This document shows positions 56,901 to 64,000 of a stretch of DNA of 64,000 nt, one piece after another. Location of the stretch: positions 10,401,334 to 10,465,333 of the forward strand of contig CM025851.1 of NCBI GenBank assembly GCA_003952965.2. Direction: 5' to 3'. Numbering within the stretch: position 1 is the first letter of the stretch; each line of letters begins with the position of its first letter. Source of the stretch: Morella rubra (Eukaryota > Streptophyta > Magnoliopsida > Fagales > Myricaceae). Both the position numbers and the translations under genes were made by a program. The notes under the pieces were generated by a model. The model saw nothing but the letters and a program-made list of their open reading frames with translations, had not been told where the DNA came from and ran no database searches.

Positions 56901-59900
56901 ATTATCTTTTACTGGTAATGTTTGATCGTGTTCATTGAAGTGTCCAGTCAATATGCACCGATGCTTGTAGTGAAGATTCTCAATGTATTGTTACAGATGG
57001 GTGCAACCAAAAGTTCCAATTGTACAAGCTTTGGAGACATAGAGGACCTCATACACAGCTTCCTGATTATCATGTTGGAACATTCAATGCGCCAGAAAGA
57101 TGGCTGGAAGGTTATTTCATCTATTCTTTGCTTAGGCACTTGTTTCCTCATTTAATTTTGATTGTTACTCCTGCATATCCTTTTAGTTCTGTTGTGATTA
57201 TTGTAATTTATATTGTGTGGATATTACTTCCTTTTTACAGGATATTGAAGCTACAATTCATTGTGCAGAATGGCTTTCTATCGTCGGTGGTTCTAGCACA
57301 GGAGACCAGCGGATCAGGTATTGTTGGATGTTTCTGGCTTTTTATTCAAATTGGCCCTTTTTTCCTTTGACAAATGAATGATTTACTCTGGATTTCCAAT
57401 GCCTAAATTCTACGGTTCTGTTATCACTAGACTCCATAGGTCGCAATATGTTTTTGTGTACTAGCCTGGTTTTTGAGAGGTTTGGTGTGAAATATTTCTC
57501 CCACAGGTAGGTTGTTTTTCAGGCTAACTTGCTTCTAAAATACTCTGTTTCCATCCCTACTGTTCTGACTACTATTGGGGTTTTCTTTTTATTTTATTTT
57601 TTCAACTTTGATAAGAAATAGTATTTGGCATGTTCATATTGTGTTTTGTGGAGAATTTATCATTCACATGTCGAAATTCTGTTTAATCATGCTGCAGTAA
57701 CCACAGCATGATTAAACAGAATTTCGACATGAATTTCGACATGTGAAATGAACTATGATTGGGTGATGCCTAGGGATTGCGTAGCTGAAGTTTTGTTGTG
57801 CTGGAAAAGGAATTTTCCCTTGGGCCTTAGCTATTTGGAGAATGATCCCTACTTGTATTTGGTGGACTTTATGGAGTGAGAGAAATGGGAGATGTTTTGA
57901 GGGGGTGGCTGTGTCCATGGAGGGCCTAAGGGGAAATTTTTTGCAGTCCTTGTTTTTGTGGGTAAATGCCATGTTGGGTTCTCCCTTTTCGGAGTTTTTA
58001 GATTTCATTAGTTTTCTAGCTTGTTTGGTCTAAAGGTCTCAGTATAGTCCTTTGTACTGTTCCTTCTATTCCTTTTTTCTTTCAATAAAATTGCCTTGCT
58101 TATAAAAAAAAAAAAGTAACCACAGCAGTTAAACAATTATGTGCTTGAAGTTGGGTGGATCATGCCGTGAGCTGTAGAGGAAAAGAGAGAGATGGAGGAG
58201 CATGAACCTCTGTCCTTTGTTTAACATACTTTATCGATATCATAACTATGAGTCAGTGCTGATATTTTCCCTGGGGAAAGGTGCAGGAGGGTTCCACTGA
58301 TTATGTAGCCTAGTGTATAATTTATGCATTTGAATAGGATAAGGAACATACAGGTTTTGTTTCCCTGTGGAGCAATTTAATGTCCGTGCTCTGTCTAGTG
58401 ATGTTAATCACTTGCTTATGCATGCATTGTTTTGATACTATCATCTTTTAAAGGGAATGAATAAAAACAGACACAAAGACTTTGTGTCTGACTGAGCTTA
58501 CACAGAACTCATTGAGCACGATGTAGGAGGATGTAGAAGGCCTCTCAGAACAACCTTTCTCTATCAAATGTAGGATTTGGAACTAGCTGGACATTAATAT
58601 AGTCCTATGCTTTTCTCATAGTCATTTTAACGTCTTTATTATTCAGATTTTGCCTCTCATGAGGTTTTTCTGACTTGCTTAGGGCACGTTTGGCAAATGG
58701 AAATTTTGAAAAATTTTGGTGTTGGTGTGAAAATTTTGGTAGATTGAAGTTTTATTGGAGTTTCTGAAAAGGTAGTGAGAATTTTGAAGTATGTTGGTTG
58801 GTGTTGGAAAATTTTGGAGTTTTAAGGAATTGGTGAAAAAGTGGGGTGAGAGAAGTTTGATGGGGTATTTTAAAATTGAGAGAGTGGAAAAGTGGGGAGA
58901 GAGAAGATTGATAGAGTTTTTTAATATTGAGAAAGTGAAAAAGTGGGTCCTACATGTCTGAATTATTTTGAGAATTTTCTGAAAGAATATATTTGTTTAA
59001 AATTTATGTTTGGTAGTGATATTTTTTGACATGAGCAAAATTTTGGAAAATTTCCATATGCCAAACATGCCCTTTGATGCTTCACAATCAGGATACTCTG
59101 CAAGTAGTCTGATGCTTCGTGCAGTTTTTGTGCCTCTGAATACAAAATGTGATCCTTTTATAGTTGTCTAGAGGAAAATAATGTAGAACGTGAACAATGA
59201 ATTTTACAAAGGCTTGTGTAATACATTATAAGTAGAAAAGTGTGTTTTTTTTTTTTTTCCTTTTGTCTTTGCGCCCCGACCATCTATCAATCTCCTTATT
59301 TGGTTCATCTCCTTCAACTTTTGAAGACGTGAGGAATCATTGCCCATATTCAAAAGAAGGCTGTTGGGTGGCTTGCTGGACTTTGCTGCAAGAGAACTGC
59401 AGGTTCAGGTAATTCTTGTTTCTGAAGGTTAAAGTTTCCCTTGTCTATTAGAGAGATGACATCAGGGGTCTTGAATTATAAGCTTGTATATTTCGTTTGG
59501 AAAATTAATTGATATGAATCTTTTTTTTTTCACACTAACTATTGAACATCTCTAGGAAGAGGCTATAGTTCAAATGTCTTCCTGGAATTTTTTTGTATGT
59601 TAGTTGCAAATTGGGAATAGTGTACATCATATCTCATGACCTTGTAACGTTCTTAGATGTTGGATGATACAAGCTATTCTGAGCTTTTATGGGTTCTAAT
59701 TGGATAGAAGGGAAAATCTGCAACAATTCTACATCCAGTTTTTTATTTTTCAGCAGACTCAAGTTATTGCTGCAGCTGCTGCTGGGGTTGCGGCTGAGGG
59801 GTTATCACCAAAGGATGCTAAAGCAGAAGCAGAGAATGCTGCTCAGCTTTCTGTAGCTCTGGTGGAGAATGCAATTGTCATACTAATGCTCGTTGAGGAT

Positions 59901-62900
59901 CATTTGCGGTTACAGAGCAAACTCTCCTGGGCTTCACGTACTAAAGATGGTTCTAAAGATGGTTCTGCATCTCTTCCTTCTCTCATCTCCTCTTTTACTA
60001 ACCGTTCCATTCCATTATCTACAATTGGCAGAGAATCATTAGAAGTCATGGGTGATCGCAGATTATCATCTACTGATACTGGGGGACTCCCTCTTGATGT
60101 ATGTGTGCCATTATTCCTGCACCACATCTCACGCATGCACACTACAGAATCTATGTATTTTTATGGATGACCCTTATTGTGATGTAACTCACATAGTAAG
60201 GCATCCATAGAACCTTTGTCTGAGTTTTAATCACCTTGCTCTTCTTGAGTATGGTATCATATCAGTTTGAATTTTATAGCCTAGTGTCTTCTCTTCTGTT
60301 GATCGTTATTGATGGGACTTACAATTCTTAATTTATCAATCAGGTCCTTGCTTCAATGGCTGATGCAAATGGGCAAATTTCTGCAGCAGTGATGGAATCC
60401 CTTACTGCAGCAGCAGCTGCTGAGCCATTTGAATCTGTTGCTTGTGCTTTTGTGTCATATGGGAGTTGTGCTATGGATATAGCTGCGGGTTGGAAATATA
60501 GGAGCCGATTATGGTATGGTGTTGGCATTCCTTCAAAAACAGCTGTCTTCGGTGGTGGTGGCAGTGGCTGGGAATCTTGGAAGTCTGCTTTGGAAAAAGA
60601 GGCAAATGGTAACTGGATTGAACTTCCTCTCGTAAAGAAGTCTGTTGCAATGCTCCAAGCTTTATTGTTAGATGAGTCTGGACTTGGTGGTGGTCTTGGT
60701 ATGGGGGATCAGGTACTGGAATGGGAGGAATGGCATCACTTTACCAATTTTTGGACAGTGATCAACCATTCTTATGCATGCTCCGGATGGTGCTTCTCTC
60801 AATGAGGGAAGAAGATGATGGTGAAGACACTATGCTTATGAGGAATGTTAGCATAGAAGAAGGCATGCCTGAAGGAAGGAGACCACGCTCAGCTTTGTTG
60901 TGGAGGTAAATTGACGACGGTTATTGCAAGTCCCCTTCAAATTTAATGTGGGTGTTCTTGATCTTTATTCTAGGATGAACAGTACCTGGGAACAAATGAA
61001 TTTGAATTTTGATGACTTGTTGAATCTCCCTACGGTGAAGTCACCGGCAAAATGATACCTTTGTATCATCTCTAACTTGGGAGGTTGATATAAAATTCAT
61101 TAGGTCTGGATGGCTAGATTTGCGTGATGAATTAGATGCCAAACATCTCCAATAAATCAAAGGTTTCCAAAAATTGTGCGGAAATATCAATCTCGGAAAT
61201 GTGTCACCATGAAAGCCCAAATGTAACTTGTTCCCTTCTCGTTTTTACCTCATCAGCACTGTCTTGGCTTCCTGCAATCATAGTTTGCTTATGTCACATC
61301 AGGTTCTGTTAGGCCTCTGTCCTAGGTTAGGAATTCTAAGTTTTCCTTGTCCTCTAATTATCTCAAAGTAGTTGTACACTAGTTCCAGATTTTAGGGCGC
61401 TAATTTTAGAGACTCGATCGTTATCCATGGTGGTGGCAGTGGCTGGGAATCTTGGAAGTCTGCTTTGGAAAAAGAGGCAAATGGTAACTGGATTGAACTT
61501 CCTCTCGTAAAGAAGTCTGTTGCAATGCTCCAAGCTTTATTGTTAGATGAGTCTGGACTTGGTGGTGGTCTTGGTATTGGTGGGGGATCAGGTACTGGAA
61601 TGGGAGGAATGGCATCACTTTACCAATTTTTGGACAGTGATCAACCATTCTTATGCATGCTCCGGATGGTGCTTCTCTCAATGAGGGAAGAAGATGATGG
61701 TGAAGACACTATGCTTATGAGGAATGTTAGCATAGAAGAAGGCATGCCTGAAGGAAGGAGACCACGCTCAGCTTTGTTGTGGAGGTAAATTGACGACGGT
61801 TATTGCAAGTCCCCTTCAAATTTAATGTGGGTGTTCTTGATCTTTATTCTAGGATGAACAGTACCTGGGAACAAATGAATTTCCACGAATTTTGATGACT
61901 TGTTGAATCTCCCTACGGTGAAGTCACCGGCAAAATGATACCTTTGTATCATCTCTAACTTGGGAGGTTGATATAAAATTCATTAGGTCTGGATGGTCCT
62001 AGATTTGCGTGATGAATTAGATGCCAAACATCTCCAATAAATCAAAGGTTTCCAAAAATTGTGCGGAAATATCAATCTCGGATTTCAATGTGTCACCATG
62101 AAACTCCTTGCCCAAATGTAACTTGTTCCCTTCTCGTTTTTACCTCATCAGCACTGTCTTGGCTTCCTGCAATCATAGTTTGCTTATGTCACATCAGGTT
62201 CTGTTAGGCCTCTGTCCTAGGTTAGGAATTCTAAGTTTTCCTTGTCCTCTAATTATCTCAAAGTAGTTGTACACTAGTTCCAGATTTTAGGGCGCTAATT
62301 TTAGAGACTCGATCGTTATCCATGAATTTAATGTGGACATAATGGATTTGATCATGAATTGTTTTTCGGTGGTCATGCTTACTTATGAAAGATGCTACTC
62401 ATTTGGGTTTATATGGATGGTCTGAGGCAATTTTTCACTAGACAGTAAATGAACCTTAAGGTGGGTTTCAATTGAAGGAATCCTTTATATCTTATTGTAC
62501 CTGTTTCTCAAGTCTGCGGTTGTGGAAGGCAGGCTACCTGTTTTTGGATTTGTTCTTGTTGCACAAATTGCTGCTGCCGACACCACATATGATGTGTATT
62601 GAACTAACAACGTTAAGAAAGAGATGAGTGGAGCCGGTTACTTCATGAGAAAAAGAAAGAGGAACCAGACTATTTCCCCGCCTGAGTTACTAGACATGTT
62701 GTTTTCAAGTTTGCTGAATTGGCACTGCATTCTTTGATTTGCTATTCGACCTTGTTATTAGATTTGTTCATATACTAATTCCCTTGTTCCCAGAAAAAGT
62801 CAAGGCTTCCATTCTTGTATGGTAGATATATTTGTAATCTTATCTTTCAATATTTTGATACACAAAACTTATTTTTTTTGATAAGTGATACACAAAACTT

Positions 62901-63766
62901 ATTTGTGCACACTATTATCCTTTCTTGTGACGTGGGCAGTAAGACAATCCCGAAAGAGCAAGATTATACATCAAAATTCTTCAAAAATATGGTCTGAGTT
63001 TGATGTGGGCCTAGCAGGCACCCTCAGTTACGAATGAAGTCCTATTTTCATGTTACTTTGCACTGGGAAGTTGCTAGTGAGTTTATCTTATCTTAGTTTA
63101 GGAGTAAAAGTATCATTTAACTTGCAGATCTCTACATAGAGGCTGTTGTTGGATCCATTTGGTGAGCCCATTGGTGTCTTTTATGGGTTTGTTATGCTTA
63201 TTCTTCTAGCTGGTTTTTGATAAATATTAAGCTTGGCCTTAACGAGTCCATTTCGAATAAATTAACAACAGTTTGATGAGTATTGGTGGAACAGTGATGC
63301 TCTTAAGGATGTTTGATAAATATGTCCTGTGGCTATCTTTGCTTCCTTTGGACATTATGATACTTCCTTGCAAAAATGCTATTGTTGTGGACCCCAGATG
63401 TGTTACCTATTTGTACAGTGATGGTAAGAATTTACTTTGGTTTGATTGTTAAGCTCTCGGGATAATACTTTGATGAAAAGTGTGCGCTTTGTAGCCTTTT
63501 GTTCTATTGAGTTTTGCTATAAACTCCCAGCATACCTGCGATCATATCTTAAATAATGGCCCTTCTTGATTTTACATGAGTTATGCATTATGATTCCTCA
63601 ACATAATTTCTTTGGTTATGCTGCTGTTCCAAGCATTATTCAACATAGAGCAGTGAACTAATTTGAATTATTGGTCTACAGTGTGCTTTCACCTGTCCTA
63701 AACATGCCAATTTCTGATTCCAAGAGACAGAGAGTATTGGTCGCATCTTGTGTTCTTTATTCTGAG
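41972..63766 (+). CDS. BEACH domain-containing protein, class C (BCHC1/BCHC2-like), N-terminal 11 coding exons, partial
   Basis: Exons: 41972-44009, 52644-53431, 53774-54463, 55624-55758, 56742-56846, 56997-57110, 57241-57317, 59327-59408, 59757-60098 (or from 59754), 60344-60905, 63682-63766. All junctions are GT-AG and phases fit, except the frameshifted tenth exon. About 1,675 residues are encoded of the roughly 2,950-3,000 usual for plant class C BEACH proteins. The DUF4704 end, PH-BEACH and WD40 parts lie beyond the window. Exon 1 has an acidic N-terminus, then HEAT/ARM-like helices and a concanavalin A-like domain (residues about 410-575: [40 protein letters not shown]) with the Ala-rich insert normal for this class. 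BEACH proteins scaffold vesicle traffic; Arabidopsis relatives act in vacuolar transport, P-bodies and stress responses. The first coding intron is 8.6 kb and full of transposons. The frame is broken by a 4-bp deletion in exon 10. Confidence 0.9.
44013..44870. repeat. 246-bp tandem duplication, second copy split by a LINE
   Basis: Copy 1 is about 44013-44258. Copy 2 is about 44259-44386 plus 44751-44870 (shared blocks: tttctatgacatttgacta, gggccatattaggtaaa, gacactagggtttcccacc). Copy 2 is interrupted after gatatact by the LINE. It starts right at the donor of BEACH exon 1. Confidence 0.85.
44387..44750 (+). mobile_element. 5'-truncated LINE (3' end only)
   Basis: The segment carries the last part of the plant LINE polyprotein ([17 protein letters not shown] ... 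[17 protein letters not shown]), then a 3' UTR with a ttcaataaag signal and CTTACTTATC followed by A13. Compared with the uninterrupted repeat copy, about six target bases (ggtaac) appear lost and no clear target-site duplication is visible. Confidence 0.85.
45470..47230 (+). mobile_element. Decayed Ty3/gypsy retrotransposon (gag and RT/RNase H traces)
   Basis: Gag start: [20 protein letters not shown] and [12 protein letters not shown] (45680-45775). A CCHC zinc knuckle with one frameshift lies at 45929-45983 (CYSC ... YGHASYSC). Pol follows: [17 protein letters not shown] (46290-46345), [12 protein letters not shown] ... LQPFL (46730-46800), [10 protein letters not shown] and the RNase H start [17 protein letters not shown] (46970-47025). 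Stops and frameshifts abound, and no LTRs were identified. A MITE sits between two pol blocks. Confidence 0.75.
46366..46570 (+). mobile_element. MITE nested in the gypsy pol remnant
   Basis: The element runs from attgtttgagtgccaaaattt to caatcaaacaccacc with inverted ends, flanked by TAA on the left and TAT on the right. It separates the codons for AMTK from the continuation (gtcaagtattggtttcc, encoding VKYWFP), where intact gypsy pol reads INKITVKYRFP without a break. Confidence 0.7.
47692..49423 (+). mobile_element. Internally deleted LINE with perfect 16-bp target-site duplication
   Basis: The duplication aaatatttgggtctat occurs at 47692-47707 and 49408-49423. Between them is a LINE with 5' UTR-like DNA and the first-ORF region (47976 onward: [20 protein letters not shown] ... 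[13 protein letters not shown], the plant LINE N-terminal type). A Gly/Pro-rich linker runs to 49026, followed after a large deletion by [20 protein letters not shown], the 3' UTR, CTTACTTATC and A13. Endonuclease and RT are missing. The copy is about 1.7 kb and non-autonomous. Confidence 0.85.
49500..52005 (+). mobile_element. 5'-truncated LINE with reverse transcriptase and C-terminal zinc-binding region
   Basis: RT blocks are in order: [27 protein letters not shown] (49650-49680), [14 protein letters not shown] (49830-49870, other frame), [20 protein letters not shown] (49930-49990), [30 protein letters not shown] (50163-50222), the catalytic FVDDTLIL (50360), then a long open stretch to 51350. 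The zinc-binding tail [18 protein letters not shown] (51547-51600), [15 protein letters not shown] and the 3' UTR with CTTACTTATC and A11 follow. At least four frameshifts or stops occur. The endonuclease is missing. I could not find a clean target-site duplication. Confidence 0.88.
54659..54821 (+). mobile_element. MITE, same family as the inverted pair
   Basis: Terminal repeats of about 30 bp: ggtggtgtgtgaatgccaaa at the left and the reverse complement of ttggcactcaaacaccacc at the right, flanked by TAA (left) and TTA (right). It is 163 bp, in the intron after BEACH exon 3. Confidence 0.75.
54916..55072 (+). mobile_element. Second-family MITE
   Basis: Starts gcgcgtttggctttaaaa and ends ttttgaaaacaaacaggc, imperfect inverted ends. 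The interior is homologous to the reverse complement of about 40616-40785. Confidence 0.5.
56055..56268 (+). mobile_element. MITE carrying a nested minimal LINE insertion
   Basis: Same family as 54659-54821 (ggtggcgtttgtgtgccaaa ... gcacacaaacaccaca). A (CT)n run lies at 56107-56125, and the minimal LINE insertion at 56144-56187 is inside it. Confidence 0.7.
56144..56187 (-). mobile_element. Minimal LINE insertion: 14 bp of tail between 15-bp target-site duplications
   Basis: cactataataatata is present at 56144-56158 and 56173-56187. Between lies tttttttgataagt, the reverse complement of acttatcaaaaaaa, which is the exact 3' terminus of the LINEs at 44750, 49410 and 52005. Confidence 0.8.
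57696..58127 (+). mobile_element. 5'-truncated LINE with inverted target DNA at its 5' junction
   Basis: The 13-bp duplication agtaaccacagca is at 57696-57708 and 58115-58127. The LINE part (about 57750-58115) encodes [16 protein letters not shown] ... [17 protein letters not shown], then a 3' UTR with aataaaat and TTGCTTAT plus A12. Between the left duplication and the LINE is 57704-57731, a perfect 28-bp reverse complement of the upstream flank 57667-57694, then 57732-57745, a reverse complement of 57665-57678. Confidence 0.85.
58682..59072 (+). mobile_element. Tourist-like MITE
   Basis: A 391-bp element with ends GGGCACGTTTGGCAAATGG and the reverse complement of CCATATGCCAAACATGCCC, flanked by TTA (left) and TTT (right). 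The interior is G/T-rich (gtgaaaaagtgggg repeats). It lies in the intron after BEACH exon 7. Confidence 0.7.
60554..62324 (+). repeat. Tandem duplication of BEACH exon 10 (3' part) and following intron
   Basis: Copy A is about 60554-61428, copy B about 61429-62324. No base substitution was found by eye between them. They differ by five small indels, each shorter in A: 4 bp near 60701 (exonic), 4 bp near 61010, 2 bp near 61114, 4 bp near 61197 and 6 bp near 61215. Copy B keeps the expected reading frame ([20 protein letters not shown]) but has no upstream part of the exon and no evident acceptor. Confidence 0.92.
62857..62901 (-). mobile_element. Minimal LINE insertion: 15 bp of tail between 15-bp target-site duplications
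   Basis: gatacacaaaactta is at 62857-62871 and 62887-62901. Between lies ttttttttgataagt, again the reverse complement of the local LINE 3' terminus. Confidence 0.8.
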
Positions 63767-64000
63767 GTTAGTTGTGGAACCAAATGTAACATGGTATGGT
63801 GCTATTTCACGTTTGTAGAATTTTTATATGCCAGGGTATATTGGTACTTCATAATTTCTTTGCTTTTATTTTGTTTCCATGAGATCATAATGAAAAGTTT
63901 ACTGCTTTCCTTTCATTAACCTCAAACTCAGATCAAGGGAAATGAGAGCTTTTTCGATCTTTGTTTTCAACAAGTGTGTTTTTGCAGTTATCTTAGCATA

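Noticed and set aside
1-64000. CRISPR array, operon, bacterial-type promoter or prophage
   Set aside because: Regular spacer-repeat structure is absent and all gene structure is eukaryotic; the tandem arrays have no unique spacers.
1-64000. tRNA or rRNA genes
   Set aside because: No cloverleaf-compatible A/B-box pair or rRNA stretch was noticed by eye; a tRNAscan-type search was not possible.

Overview
The window is plant nuclear DNA, from a eudicot and probably a woody rosid (the lineage is an inference). The evidence is an AT-rich background with long GT-AG introns, a P-class pentatricopeptide (PPR) gene, a CYP76-type cytochrome P450, a plant BEACH-domain (class C) gene, and plant-type transposons of many families (L1-type LINEs, Ty1/copia, Ty3/gypsy, PIF/Harbinger, Tourist-like MITEs, and the plant-transposon gag-like domain). 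There is one run of exactly 1000 N at 21693-22692.

Layout. 1-4.3 kb: a transcript-like unit with splice signals but no long ORF. 4.3-7.1 kb: repeats and an old LINE remnant. 7.3-16 kb: a complete PPR gene on the minus strand, flanked on both sides by diverged copies of one small, unrecognised multi-exon gene. 17.2-19.1 kb: a copia gag scrap and an array of about 110-bp repeats. 20-28.8 kb: two Harbinger-type regions on the minus strand. The first is a decayed MYB-like ORF1. The second is a transposase that is intact apart from one nonsense codon, plus its own decayed MYB-like partner. Between them lie the gap and a very CpG-rich hairpin array. 30.3-34.3 kb: a frameshifted plant-transposon protein, GC-rich tandem repeats and a gypsy scrap. 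34.5-36.7 kb: a complete two-exon CYP76-like P450 on the minus strand. 36.7-40.8 kb: MITEs, including a near-perfect 215-bp inverted pair that encloses a fragment of a second CYP76-like gene. 41-64 kb: the first eleven coding exons of a BCHC-class BEACH gene on the plus strand, running off the end of the window. Its introns carry at least four LINE insertions of ordinary size, two LINE insertions reduced to a few bases of tail, a gypsy remnant and several MITEs.

Functional picture. Only three ordinary host genes are well supported: PPR (organelle RNA processing), CYP76 (monoterpenoid or phenylpropanoid-type oxidation at the ER) and BCHC (membrane trafficking and P-body or stress functions in this protein class). 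They are not a pathway. The main interest lies in the mobile-element structures: a possible hairpin-RNA source with a P450 loop about 2 kb upstream of the P450 gene, minimal LINE insertions with intact target-site duplications, a LINE 5' junction carrying inverted copies of the flanking target DNA, and a tandem duplication inside a BCHC exon that breaks the reading frame and differs between copies only by small indels.
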